Of a DNA stretch of 64,000 bases, positions 23,317 through 35,684 are shown piece by piece. The position numbers and the translations under genes are program-made. This stretch comes from Thuidium tamariscinum (lineage: Eukaryota; Streptophyta; Bryopsida; Hypnales; Thuidiaceae). The first letter of the stretch is position 1. Each line of letters opens with the position of its first letter. The stretch is taken from NCBI GenBank assembly GCA_947034885.2, contig OX344752.2:9052001-9116000 (forward strand), written 5' to 3'. The notes under the pieces were generated by a model. It was given only the letters and a program-made list of their open reading frames with translations, searched no databases and was not told the origin of the DNA.

Positions 23317-23900
23317 TGAGGAATAGAGAGAGAGACACTCACACACATTTATAAGGCATGTATGTCAATTGCATTGTAGATTCTCTTACAATATAGATAC
23401 TATTAGTAAATGAATATAAATATAAAAGTTTATCAATTAAATTGGGACTTCAAAGACTTCAAAGTGACCACTTTAAATACTATAAATATCCTATATTTAA
23501 TAAGATTTAATTCTGCAAATAATTTTTAAAGGTCTAAATGTAAATCACATGTATTATTAAAACACATTTAGCCAATATTTAGGTTGAAGCAAGCCCAATT
23601 AGATGTAATGTGATATAACTATGCAACTTTGAAATTAACAAATATAGTGTTCAATGCTTTAATCATTAATAGCATTTTTAGTAACAATTCCAAAATATTG
23701 GTTAATATTTGTTTATCAATTAATTATTTATTACATATACATTGTGACCACATATAGAGAGATTAATGTCTATGTGCAAAATTAGAAAACCACCACAACA
23801 TATTTCACATTCATGAGAATTATGAACTATATTGTTCCTCTACATGGAGGCTCTATTGTATGACTTTGAAGAATTTTGTAGGTCCATGTCTTAGTCACAC

Positions 23901-24111
23901 CACTACAAGAGAAAGGGGTGTTTTCATTATAATCTTAGAGATAAGATTTTAAATAATGACCTCTTTTAAGAGATTTTAAATAAAAAATATGTCTCTTTCT
24001 AGTAATTTTACTAGGAAGAAACATATTTTTTACTTAAAATCTCCTAAAAAGGTCATTATTTAAAATCTTATCCCTAGGACTATACTTAAAACACCCCTTT
24101 CTCTTGTAGTG
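23901..24111. mobile_element. CACTA-type MITE, 211 bp, block A only
   Basis: CACTACAAGAGAAAGGGGTG pairs with CACCCCTTTCTCTTGTAGTG, and the two halves are complementary over almost the full length, so it is a near-palindrome. CACTACAAG ends are the hallmark of plant CACTA (EnSpm) elements and derived MITEs. Flanks CAC and CAT suggest a 3-bp target duplication. Block B near 46100 lacks it. Confidence 0.85.
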
Positions 24112-24212
24112 CATTAGAAATCAAGCTAATTGAAAGCACGGAAGAAGTAAAGTCATTCAAAGAAAGAATCTATCCAATATGCCCAAGGTATGAAATTTGG
24201 AAGTAAAAAATG

Positions 24213-24793
24213 CTCAGGGAGATCAGTTACTGTATAAAAAACAAACTACGTGTGTTAAAGTGACTTTTCGACCCCCTATATACTTTTTTATAAACTATGA
24301 TGTCAAGCTATAATTTTGAGATGTGCTTAATAATGACTATAAGTTTCTATTGCCAAAATTTTTGAAATCAAGTAACATATGAAATGATTTCTAGAGTAGG
24401 TCGAAAAATGAACTATACTAGCATGATTTTCAACTCAAACATTTATAGAGAATGCATTTAAATGACCATCGCATCAATATTCAAGAAAAATAAACTGTCA
24501 ATGAAAATCTATTTTTAGCAATTTTTTGTTCATTTTTTAGACAATTTTTTTAATATAAAATAGGGGTGTGAAAGTTATTTCTAACTCTACAGTGTATTTT
24601 TTTACTTCAAAAATTTGTAACTAATTATAATCAATACATAAAATATCAATAATTCAAGTTATAAAATTTTAATGCAGGGGAATACTCTCATTTTTTTCTT
24701 TTCTTTTTTATTTAAACTTTAGAAAAAAAATAGGGGGTCCAAAATTTTTAACACACGTGGTGTCTAAAGGTTATTCTAAGTGATCTCCCCGAG
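24213..24793. mobile_element. TIR element with perfect 8-bp target duplication, block A only
   Basis: AAAAAATG at 24205-24212 and 24794-24801 flank CTCAGGGAGATCA...TGATCTCCCCGAG. Imperfect TIR similarity extends about 60 bases (CACGTGTGTTAAA, ACCCCCTA). Block B reads AAAAATAG once at 46195-46202 with no insert. An 8-bp duplication fits hAT-type transposition. No transposase frame is present, so it is non-autonomous. Right ends of relatives lie at 9594-9634 and 56267-56313. Confidence 0.85.
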
Positions 24794-24881
24794 AAAAAAT
24801 GACATCTTCAATATAAACATGTCATTTGATGACATCAAAGATGAGATACCCAACCACTTTATATAGAGGGTATTTCAAAAT

Positions 24882-26181
24882 GTTTGACCCCTAAAGAATT
24901 ATTGTGTCTTCAAGTAACAAAATGGATTTCCAATAGATTCCTATGACTACAATCTTTGGTGAAACTCTTTTTTAAAATTTCATAGGATAGAAGAGCTAAT
25001 TAGCTTTGTGGGAATATAGTTTTTATTTGAATTGGTGCTTATGAGCAAAATTATACCACAAAAGTCAAAAACTAAATTCATAGGACAACAAAAATAAATT
25101 TGCAAAAAGAAAAAAAGAAACATTTAAATTCTTTTCCTAAAAGAATATATTTTTTCTATATGTGAAGCTTTGATTCATTCTAGTTGGATTAGTAATGAGA
25201 AAGTTATGAACAATATTGTTTTTTAAGCAATTTCAACAATTTTCTTGGAAAAATCATTTTGATTGCTCATATCTTTCAATCTAGGTTGTTACAAGAAACA
25301 CTTAACATTTTTGTTCCAAAATGACCTAAACACTACATGACAATGACTTTTGAAATAATTGTTTTTGAATGAAAAAAATATGGGTAATTTGTAAAGGACT
25401 CAAAATAGTCTATGTGTGAAAATTCTAATCTAGAAAAATTTATCTCTAAAATGTATGCTCTTTCAAATAGTAATGAAACATGCAAGGAAATAGATATTTT
25501 GGAATTTGGTTTTTTGAAAATAGTAAATTTCTTTTTAAAAATTAAACAAAGAAAACATTTTTTAGACTTGAAGGTGCTTCTTCTTGCCCATATTCATCTT
25601 CAAGAAAAAGATTTTGTATTCCCTACAAGTGTACCTTGGTAGTGTACTTTGAGTACATGTGGAAAGTGGATTCATTACTATTTTTAGAAAATCTCTTCAC
25701 AAGCTTGTGTAACTAGAGTAGAAGTCTTTGTATAACAATTTCTGCCTGCTAATTTCTAATTTTGGATTAGAAATGGTCTTAAAATCCATTAAGAAGTCCA
25801 AAGTAGACATCGAATTGGGGTCATTTTTAAAATATTAAATTAATTTTTTTAACCTTCAAAAGATTATACAATGTCTAGAACTCAATGTGTAGCTTCATTT
25901 CAAATTTCATAGAAAATGGACATACCATGCAAAAGTTATGAGGAAAAACCCATCTCTCCAAGGCATCACGGAAATCCAAAAAGGCAGACAAGTGTTTCTT
26001 GCAATGACCCATCTACATAGTCAAACTTCATGAAATTTTTACCACATGATCTCCAACAAGTTAAGTAAAAGATCCTAGAGTTAGATTCTAAAAAATGTTC
26101 TTTTTGTTTTCTTCGATGAATACAATAGAAATGGTAGTTTTGAGTGGTTTTGATAGAATAATGGCCTCAGTCCTTTAAGGG
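24882..26181. mobile_element. Old TTAA-family element with a nested MITE
   Basis: GACCCCTAAAG near 24886 and CCTTTAAGGGTCAA near 26170-26181 match the ends of the younger copy at 53927-54851, as does much of the interior (GCTTTGATTCATTC, AAAGTTATGAACAAT, AGAAATGGTAGTTTTGAGTGG). The element at 25283-26010 sits inside it. The corresponding sequence in block B is about 46271-47660, so both insertions predate the duplication. Confidence 0.55.
25283..26010. mobile_element. AGGGTCATTGCAAG-family MITE nested in an older element
   Basis: Left terminus AGGTTGTTACAAGAAACAC and right terminus GTGTTTCTTGCAATGACCC correspond to the ends of 11767-12502. The same insertion is present in block B at 46734-47479. 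Confidence 0.65.
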
Positions 26182-27771
26182 TCAACCCCTCAACTCCCAA
26201 GAGGCTCAAAAGTGCCACACACAATCTCAAAGTCCAATTCAAAGTATCATGACTTTTGCATCCCATTTCCAAATTTAATAAAATTTGTTGGAAATCTACG
26301 CATCTTAATGTGGTTTGTGTGGTTAAATTTTCAAATCAATCCAGGATGTGCAATTTCTTTGGAAGCCCATCAAAGTTTATAGGTTCAATTTCAGTTTACC
26401 AAAATGCATTTTATAGCTGCAACTTTTGGGGCTTGTATCTCCTTTATCTAATGTTTGTTTTCAATAAAATTTGTTGAGTTATGTTCCTTTAGAAGTCTAG
26501 TTATTGTAGTCAAATTTTTATGGTAATCGAAGTTGTTTTGAATGTTTGGGAGCAATTTGAAGTTCAAAAAATGAACATTTTTGGAATGCAATGAACTTAG
26601 GTGGCTTGTTTCTTCTTTATACGAAGTTCATTTCCAATAAAAAATTTTAAGAAGTTGGAAATAATAGTCTTTTTTTTGTGGCTGAAATTTCATATCAATC
26701 CAAGAATTTATGAATGATTCAAAAGCATTTTAGTAGAAGGAGGTTTAGCTCTAGATGTATTTTTGCAACTATTTTTTGACATTTCATTTGAAGCCATTTT
26801 GTAGACACAATGAATCAATTGAATGACATTTTTTCACCAATGTGTTTGAATGTTCATTTTGAAGCACTTTCTAGTTTTTTTTTTCATTTGAGTAGGTTTA
26901 GAATCAAATTTGACCTCCTAATGTGTTTTTAAGAAAATCTTAGCATCTTTTTTCAACATTTAAGCATTATAATCTTGCAATCTATGTGGCCAAATGATTC
27001 CAAATTTCATCCACATCATCTACAACACACCCACAAGAAGATTGTATAGTTGAAATTTTTATACCTCAGTGACATGTAGACTTACAAGGTTTGAAAAGCA
27101 ATGACGTTTTTGAATCCAAAAAGGTCTTGGACTTTGAGGGATTAAGCTAAAAGACCTAGTCTAGTCAAAGTCTTGGCTTCAAATTAAGTCATTAACAATC
27201 AACAACTATCATAAACAATTAAAAAAAACAATCAACAACAATCTTAACCCCTAAACGCCTCAATCCTTTTTTGAATTTTTGCACATTTTTGCTTCTAGCT
27301 TTGTACAGATACATCATCTACCAGAATTTAATGAATTTGGTCATTAAGGAAGGTTGTCTTTTATAGATTCAAGTATTACATTTGATAAATGCAAAGTTAG
27401 TTGGATGAAACAGTGCCTTGAAACCCTCCGTTCATCGTCTAGGATATGGACGTCGGAGCGTTTCAAGGTTAAATATCAACAACAATTGATATTCAAGATG
27501 GTTGCTTGCCGAGGACTTTACAAAAAAACAAAAATGATGTGGAAGAAAAGATTTTTGTTCCGAGTGGCCAAGGTGAATTGACCCCCTTGCTCGGCCGTTT
27601 GTGAAAACACTGGAATTTTATTTTTTTCAAATTCTAAATTCATATTTGAAATCAGAGGCTCTAAATTAGCTTAGAAAGTGTACAAGGTAAATTAGATAAG
27701 TACAAAATAGGGAGCTTTTTGTTTAACTTGTACTCTGGAATTACTTGGAGTGGCTGAGCGAAAGGGCCAGA
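26182..27771. other. AT-rich, decayed repeats; no gene
   Basis: Starts with CAACTCCCAAGAGGCTC and contains a GGACTTTGAGGGATTAA terminus near 27123-27147, suggesting another decayed TTAA-family copy; a block B equivalent is at 47660-48660. 27240 carries CTTAACCCCTAAACGCC. 27568-27760 matches 60300-60510. The short frames are not protein-like. Confidence 0.45.
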
Positions 27772-28067
27772 CATTGGGAGGGATTTGAGGCCTGGAAAGG
27801 GCCGTTTCGGGACTGTTCCCAAAACAGGGTTTGGGAACGACTGACCGCTGGTCAGCATTTTCAAAAAAAAAAAAAAAAAAAAAAAATTGGGATCCTGAAA
27901 TATTGAAAAAAGTCCAAATTTTTTTTTTTTCGGAAAAAAAAAGTCGATGATGTGGCAGTCGCTCGACCACGTCGGATTCCTGCAGAACTGCGTTCCTAGA
28001 CCCTGTTTTCGCGATTTCGGGCTGTGGGAACTCACAGGCTCCCAGAGCCCTCAAATCCCTCCTAATG
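27772..28067. mobile_element. MITE-like element with CATTRGGAGGGATTTGAGG ends
   Basis: CATTGGGAGGGATTTGAGG at 27772 faces CCTCAAATCCCTCCTAATG ending at 28067. The interior has A and T homopolymers and GATGTGGCAGTCGCTCGACCACGTC. The element at 57995-58356 has related ends and the same interior motif (GACGTGGCAGTTGCTCGACG). The long frames on the minus strand here come from the element, not from a gene. Confidence 0.65.
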
Positions 28068-30664
28068 CCACCCTGACCCTTCCAAAAGATTAATCAAATG
28101 TAGATTACATTGGACCTTTGTTTATCTCTCTTGAGCGAGCCCCAATGTCAAGTTATTGTTGATGTGGCCAGTTATATTATGCAATGAAGATGTTCAAAGA
28201 CTTTGAGGTGAAATAAACCTTACTAAAGTATTAGTTTTAGTGAATTTTTAGTAGAATATCCTTTAAATTTTTAGCATCAAAAATTGGATCTTGAATATAA
28301 TAAATATTTATGATTTTTCTATATGAAATTTGTGCAAGTATATCAATTGCAAATCTTGATTTTCTTGTATTAAGGGCTCTTTATAACAGACCTTAGATAC
28401 ATTAGATGTTGGAAAAAATCACATGAGAATGACAAAATATTACAAAGTAGATTTAAAAAATTTAAAAATTATTTGTAATAATACATATTATCTCTTCTTA
28501 TCTATAATTAAACAAGGCCATGTTAGATTTTATTTTTAAAATCTATTCTAATTTATAAATAATGAATGTTTTTTAATGTGCAATGTTATTCTAGCTTTGG
28601 CACCCTTTCTTAGGCTTTATTCTTTTTTTAATGACTTTTGACTTGATTCTTTTTAACCTAAAAATTGAGCTATAGATTTTAAATTAAAGATGATCATTCC
28701 ATATAAGAATTGAGTTGAAATTCAAATATGTAAATTGAGAAAATTGATTTTTATTCTTTAAGAAATTATTGTTTTGTAGAACTTTCTACAATATAGAAGG
28801 AAAAACTAAATTAGAAATAGTTCTTAGATGGAATTGAAGTAAATAAATTCCAATGGTGAAATTGATTTGGCAAGCAAATCAAACTCTGTGAAACATTTGG
28901 AATTTGGATATGAAAAGTAGCAAATATTGAGATAAAAAATGAATCTTTTAAGTTGTTTTTTGAAGAAGCCATAATCTATTTGCCTCAGAAAACGAGACTC
29001 TGTAACTTCTCATCACTAATCAATATGGACAAAAGGATTTTCCATAAGAAATCAAAATCTTAAAAATAAATTCTTAGTCCTTAAGATGTTTTTTTTATAT
29101 TGTTTAGAAAATTGATTCATGAATTTAGGATGGCATAATGTTGCACCCACACATTGATTGAAATAAAAATTATATTTTTAGGGTACTTGAATTTTTTTTC
29201 TATCTTTGAATAAAGCTTCAAAAAATCATGACAAAATTTGAAGTCATTGTAAAAACCCTACTTGAACCTTGAAGCATCACTCAAAGATCCTTCTTTTAGG
29301 GATTAACCTCATGTTTTTTTTTCATGACTTCAATTTTAGATTTGACATATAAATAGGGAATCAATAGACTTTAAATCACTTTTGTGCTTTCACCCCTTCA
29401 TGATCAAATATCATAACCTTTCAATTTATAAAAAATACTCTTGTGTTTTCTTTTCCCCTTTAAGATCCTTAATACATTTAGTTTGACTTGCTTTGGTTAC
29501 AATTTTTCTTAAAATGATGTAACTGGTCTAAATTTTCATTGGCTCTTTGCTCATAATTTAGCTCAAACTCCTATATCCTCAAAGAAAAGAATTTAGGCAT
29601 TTTTGGAAATGGCTTTTCAACCCATTGCACAAGAGACCTTTGAAGCTTCTTAGAAGGTAATCCCTAAAGGATCAACATGCAAAATTTAGCAACATAGCAA
29701 TTTTACCATTTTAGGTAGGTACATGTCAATAGAAGATTCCATGTTTTGGGCCGAAAATTTAATAGAAGGTCAAGATGAGGAATATTTTTCATGTGCACTT
29801 AAAATCAAGACATTTGAAAATATGAGTAAAATATTATGGCATAATATGTTCCTTTTTTTGTAAATGGATAGTTTGGGCACATTGGAAAAAATCACTATTT
29901 GCAAAATCAAAGATTCAAAATTGGTTTTTTTAGACTAATTCATACATGGAATTTTGAATCATTCTATTTGATCAAAGAGTCAAAAGTTATGAGGAGTTTT
30001 TCATTTATGGGTAGTTATAGATTTTCTACTCTAAAATAAACTTTTCAAGTCCCTTATTTTACTCAGTATTCAATCTTCTTTGAAAAAAGAATAAGTTAAA
30101 GAAAGAGTTTATAATGTTTTTTGAAAAGAAAAAAATCATACGATGTAGATTGTTTATCACAACATTGTAACCATTGGGATTGTCATTTTTTAATTTCATA
30201 ACTAAATTTTTAACAATTTAATATTTTGAGTCATTATCTACTTCTTTCTACTTAGTATTTTTTCATATATGTTGTACAATTCCAAATGATCTAAAATTTT
30301 TCAAGCAAGTGGCCAACTTGCCTTGAAGAATGAATCCATAGAAGCACCACTATTTTGATTTTTTTTTTTTGGTGCAAATGTGAACTTATGGAGTGCAACT
30401 CCTTGGTTTTTTGTAAGACCCAAATTTTTTTCTATGAATTCAAGCACTAACATCTTGCAATCCACATGACAAAATATTTTGAAATTTTTTCCACTTGTTT
30501 TCAAGTTAACATACCACAAGAACTTATAGTTACATGTGTCTAAAATTATTTTTTCCCAAGAACTTATAGTTACATACCACAAGAACTTATAGTTACATGT
30601 GTCTAAAATTGGGGTTTCATACTAAAAATGGCAATTTTAGGGCATTTTGAGGAACTTAAGGGAT
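28068..30664. other. AT-rich non-coding part of block A
   Basis: Matches 49040-52880 in block B. No gene. A local tandem duplication of ACAAGAACTTATAGTTACAT occurs at about 30500-30610. The stretch 29655-30663 begins TAATCCCTAAAGG and ends AACTTAAGGGATCAA, which may be another decayed TTAA-family copy. Confidence 0.45.
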
Positions 30665-30765
30665 CAACTTCCTACCGTGTCTGCTTGTCTTGAACCATCT
30701 GCATCTCCAGAGAATATAGTGGCATGCCATGCTCGGATTGTGATTGTCGAACTGGGCAAGCCGTG

Positions 30766-31727
30766 GTTTTGTCTTCGAACCTCTTGACTGGTCATGAAGC
30801 TGGGGCTCGGTCTGCTCCCGGAGAGAGGCTACCGGACTCTTGTGATGCTGCTATTATCGTTTTCCTGGCTTCATGACTTGGTGTAGTCTCTGTTTTGTGT
30901 GCTTGTAAGGTAAGAGGCTCAAAAAGTGAGCATCTAAGCACTGACGTGCCTTTTACTTGTATCTCCTGATATGGAAATATTTTTATTTTATTTTTTCAGT
31001 GACAGAGAAATAGATGAGGAATCTAACACAAGTCATTTCATATTTTTTGAAGCATTATTGAATTAGTTATGAATTTTCAAACACAGTCTGTTGTAGGTCC
31101 CTATTTGTGATCATACGCCCTTGGAAACCCATCCATGCATAGTTTGAAAAAAAATCAGTCCTTGTTCCAAAACTAGCATTGCAACATGTGTAAAGTAATT
31201 GAAATGGTTTCTAAAAGTGTCCCTTTCAAAATCTGAAATGAATGCTTGATTTAATCATTATTTAAGATTTTTTAATACTTGTAAGAAGGTAGTTGAACAA
31301 CAAATTCTAATTTAAATTATATTCCTAGACACCTAGCCACTTAGTTAAGAATGAACCAATTGTGGTTCTTAAACCATTCATTGAAGAAGTTAAAACAAAT
31401 GTCATCAAGCTCCATTGTAATCTAGATTAATCGAGAGTTTTTTTTTCCCAAAGTTCACATGTCCATTTCAGAGCCCCTACTGGATGGTTGAAAATGCCCG
31501 TTTGGTTTTAGAGCCCTCTACTATAGTCCCTTTTTTGTTCCCACCAGCAGCTTTCTTGCGGCTGGTGGCTTTGTACTTTCTTCCCCTGCAATGAAATTTA
31601 TTTCATTTGGGTTGGGGGTTATCCTTGTTCTAGCAGATCGCTTGCCACTGGTTAGTATGTATTTTTACTCTTGCAATGAAATTCCGTTTTGTTTGTGTGA
31701 AAAAAATTATTATTATTATTATTTCTT
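30766..31727 (+). mobile_element. Possible 5'-truncated LINE-like insertion with (ATT)n tail, block A only
   Basis: Block B runs directly from GATTGTCGAAGCCGAACTG to TTCCGACGTCGGAGAC (53310-53373). Block A has about 960 extra bases between the same two points. The extra sequence ends in TGCAATGAAATTCCGTTTTG, A7 and TTATTATTATTATTATT, a tail of the kind left by LINE retroposition. No reverse transcriptase fragment is recognisable and no target duplication was confirmed. Confidence 0.4.
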
Positions 31728-32230
31728 ACGACGTCGGAGACGTATGTACTCCCAGGCATTCAAGCCCTGGAGCTACAGTTAGTACTAAAAAGTGCTTGTA
31801 TTCGTCATATCTGCAGCAAGTCAATAATAAGCTTTCCTCACTCCTCTACGTTGGTGTTGGTTGGTTCCTGGGACAGGCGACTGCAGGATCGGGGAAGGCG
31901 CATATATACTCGACCCTGGCTGATGGTGAGTTCGCTTAATTCCCAAATCCGTCGGTCTGCAATGCAAGGCGGACTTCCTGGAGGCCGAGAGTCTCCGTTG
32001 TCGGAGAGAGCGACTGAAGGCGCAAGTGCAGAGTTCACCGGCAGCAGGGATTCGACCTTTGGTTTCCGTTTGCTGCCATCAGTTGAAAAGTGGCCGCTTT
32101 CGGGTCCTCCGTCATCGGAGATTGCTCATGCATGAGGTTTTTCCACTGTAGATGGTTTTTCCACTGTAGATGGCTCTTCCACGTTGCGAACTTGCCATGC
32201 CCTGGCTAAGTGAGGGCCACGGAATCGACA
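31727..32230 (+). repeat. GC-rich patch shared with 53362-53822
   Basis: CGACGTCGGAGAC, CAGGCATTC...AAGCCCTGGAGCTACAGT, GGTTCCTGGGACAGGCGACT and AGTGCAGAACAG line up in order with block B. Contains TCCGTTGTCGGA (31994-32005) and TCCGTCATCGGA (32108-32119). Frames on both strands overlap the same text and differ between copies, so I do not call a protein. Confidence 0.7.
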
Positions 32231-33111
32231 ATCAAGGGATCGTAGAGTGCAGAACAGATTTTACCTATCTAAATTACTATAGGAATGTGTGAAAAAAAAT
32301 TCAAAATCTTTGACCATACAGATTGAAAGATCATAGCATTTAACATCAGAAGAAAAAATATTTTTTGACCTTACTAGATAGGGCCTTTTAACTACTCCTA
32401 GAATAAGATTTTTACACTATAGATAGTTGTTGTTTTTGGTCATTTGCATCTTAAATCATGTAAATTCCTACCTGCCAAATTTCATAAGTAAAGAAGAAAA
32501 TTTTGCAAAAGCTTTGCTAGAATTGCTCAAGTTGCCTTAAAATTTGCAGGAGGTAATTTTTGATCCAGTCACCTAATCATAAAAAAGAATTAGATGTCTA
32601 TGAAGGGATTACATGTGTATATATTCTTAGAGAAAATCTGGACTCTCGACAGGGCCGCTAAGAAGTGGTGGAAGGGACCCCTCATTACATTTATTTAGCA
32701 TAAGGTAGAATTTTTCCCCTATAGCTGTGATGTACAAGTGTCATGTGCTCAATAGTGCAACCAAATGTCAGAGCTTTGAAATACGAGCTATTCACTTTCA
32801 TTGGACGAAAGCTGTAAAAAACTGACATATTCTGCGTGGCCAATTTATACAGAAATTGGGCTCTTTATATAGACCAGCTTGTCAAAGTTAGGCGGCCCTT
32901 TGGAGAGTCCAAATTTTCTCTACACTGTGTCTAGATTTTATGAACATTCCAACCCAAAATGACTTAGTTTGTAGGAACCTAACTTGTGTACATTGAACGG
33001 ACACTTGATCCTTTAGTAGTTAACTTGGGTTGCTCTACTTTATGTAGAAAGTAATTTTTGTTACAAAGACACTACTACAGTCCTGACAGTGATTTTCTTC
33101 CAAGCCTTTCA
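32231..33111. other. AT-rich non-coding part of block A
   Basis: Aligns with 55320-55890 in block B. Block A has an extra stretch at about 32630-32930 (CTGGACTCTCGACAGGGCC...GTCCAAATTTTCTC) absent from B. No gene. Confidence 0.45.
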
Positions 33112-33735
33112 GTTGTTGACGCCTCCTCCAGCCAGGCTCGACATCGGAGCAAATCACTTCTTCTGACGCTGGCCACGAATATTCTCTTCTGAATGATGCT
33201 CGAGGCCACAGAAAATGTACGCTAATGGAGACTGCGCGGCCGTGTGGGCGTGTGGCGTAGCTTCCGCCTGTTTCTTCATTCCGTCATCGGAGCTCTGCCG
33301 TGGGGACGGAGCCTGGCTGTGCTGCGGCGAGCTCTTGTCCATTCCGTCCTGCAGTCCCGCTTGATTGATCGAGGATTGTGCCACGTGAAGAAGCCGGATG
33401 CAACACGGTAAGTTACTGCACGAATCTCCATGAGCAACCAGCAATTCAACAAGACAGTCCTTATTATTCGTTCAGAAAATTCACAATTTCACCTACACAA
33501 ATCAGCTTAAATTAGCATTCATATTCTGCCGTGGTGCCTGCACGCCAACGCTGGAAGGAAACTCTCCGACGTCGGAAGGACGGCGCGGTTCCTCAGCATT
33601 GCACGGACTGACCTTTCCGCAGGCCTTTCGCTGCGGCAGTAAAGGATCTCCGAGCCATTCTTCCGGCATCATGGGCCGGGAGCCTCTCCCAAGGGACAAC
33701 TGGGCAGGAGCGACAAATGAACCGGCAATAGGAAT
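33112..33735. other. GC-rich patch, block A only
   Basis: Contains TCCGTCATCGGA (33280-33291) and the perfect palindrome TCCGACGTCGGA (33565-33576), plus a one-mismatch copy at 33137-33148. Minus-strand frames 33154-33444 and 33502-33699 are Pro/Ser/Gln-rich and unrecognised. Block B has unrelated sequence at the equivalent place (55905-56320). Confidence 0.4.
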
Positions 33736-34789
33736 GATGACAACTGAGTAGTCATGCTAAAGAAGGGCAATTCCATTGCAAGATTTTGTAGGAATGGGGG
33801 GATTCAATTAATCCAAATTGACACAGAATTGATCAAATTGTGCTTTTGTTTTAACCCCACTTAGAACAATTCGGGGTCAATACGGAAATCATCCTTTATT
33901 GAAAACCATCGGAAATCAATTATTGGTATAAAATAAACCAAAAGAATTCATTTGAAGTCAAAGTACTATAGAAGATCTCTACTTTCCACCCCTAATTTTG
34001 GGGATGAATAGTTGTGTTTCTATCCTACCTAGGAAAATGCATTGTCATTCATCAAACATTAAACATCCATGGTGTCTTTTAAGGATTAACCCTTAAAGGA
34101 CAAATTGGTGACCATAAAAATCATTCATTTTGATATTGTGAGAATCCTTGGTTAAAAAAAATTCAAAAGCACTCATTGGAAGTCAAACTACTATCCATGA
34201 TCTCCCCTTTCACACAAAAGTTACTGCAGGAATCTCCATGAGCAAGTCCTTATTAGTTCAGAATATTCACAATTATGACAAATTTCATTAAAATGGCGGT
34301 ATTCCAAATATCATTTTTGAAAGATTCTATATCAACAATCAAATACAAAATATTTGCTTTGATATTTAAGGATTATATTCTTTAGGATACCTTGAAGATT
34401 ATGGTTGAGGCATATACTACATTATTAACTCTTCTAAAACCAATTGAAGTCATTTCCTAAATTGTATTGCTTGTTTCAATTTCATCAAATCAGTCGTATC
34501 AACAAGTTAGTAATTCCAAATTTGGCTTAATTTCGCTCGGTTGCTACTTAATTTTTTCATGTCAAGATTTTGTGTAAACTCAAAAAATCTTCTAAAAATG
34601 AACATTTGGCTAAAAACCTTGAATCCATTCTAAAATTACTACCAACAACTATTGGTTTCTATTGAAGATGCTATTATCATTTGCTGAGCTTGCTCAAGAA
34701 CTTTACATAACTATACATAGTGTTGCAACTCTTTGATAAGGTTGTATATGAGAGTTGACAAATTATTTGCCAAGGAACCAAAAGACATT
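33736..34789. other. AT-rich non-coding part of block A
   Basis: Aligns with 56330-57273. Includes GGATTAACCCTTAAAGGAC at 34082, which resembles a TTAA-family terminus. No gene. Confidence 0.45.
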
Positions 34790-35684
34790 TTAACACGGTT
34801 TTGACAATGGAGGTTTTCAATGAATTCTAGCACTTTGATATTTTTTTGCACATAGATGTGAATAAACTTTCTAATTTTAACCATACAAAAGTAAAAATTA
34901 CTTTATCTAATATGCATGGAATGAATTTGAAGAAATTTGGATTGTTAGATCTTTAGATTATAACAATTTTGGATGATTAACTTCATAGGCCTAAACTGCA
35001 AGTTTTGGAGAAAAAATTATTAAAAAGATGAATAGATATTTTTTTAACCCCCCCCCCCCCTAAAAAATTATTTGGAATCTAAAGCAAATGTTTAATTTTT
35101 TGTATTTGAAAATTTGAAGAAAAAAGAAATCCCTCAAATTTGTAGACATTTTCAAACATGAAGACTAGAAAGTCAATTCCAAGCAAATTGAATCCTACAA
35201 AAATTTTAAAAATTTATATATGGATAAGTTTTTGATATTATCATACTTTTCAGAATATCTTTAAAACATTTGAAATCATTTTAATTATTTTGTGTCATTA
35301 ATTACACTTGATTGAATTTTTTATTCAAAAATTTGTTAAAAATAAGAATTTAAAATTAAATTTTTTGTTTGTTTGTGTCGATTATAGAATAGAATTGTAT
35401 AAGAAAATGTTTTTTTTCCATCTCTACTATTCTTTTCATGAAAAAACATTATACTTGCTCTCTTTTCCTACTAGACTAAATTCTTGATTACATTTTGAAA
35501 ATGGATTTTTAACTACTTCTAACATTCAAAATTAGAGAACCAAAAAATGCAAAAAGGATGTAAACTTCTTTTTGTACAAGATCTTAGTTTACAAAATACT
35601 AAGATTTGTTTCACCCTTCCAAGAAATTGCCATTGAAAAATTAGGAGAAGACACATTGTACCCTCTTAGTCCTTGAGGGATTAA
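34790..35684. mobile_element. TTAA-bordered segment present in A, absent in B
   Basis: Block A reads GACATTTTAA, about 890 bases, then TTAAAGAAAAATAGCAACC. Block B (57265-57295) reads GACATTTTAAAGAAAAATAG with a single TTAA at 57274-57277. The right end (TAGTCCTTGAGGGATTAA) resembles the TTAA-family terminus; the left end (TTAACACGGTTTTG) does not. Either a TTAA-specific insertion in A or a deletion in B between two TTAA sites fits. Confidence 0.6.

Noticed and set aside
27661-28054. Two overlapping 120-codon minus-strand frames
   Set aside because: They run across a MITE-like element and through A and T homopolymers (poly-Phe/Lys).
35048-35058. C homopolymer as a functional site
   Set aside because: A short C run in AT-rich DNA, most likely slippage.
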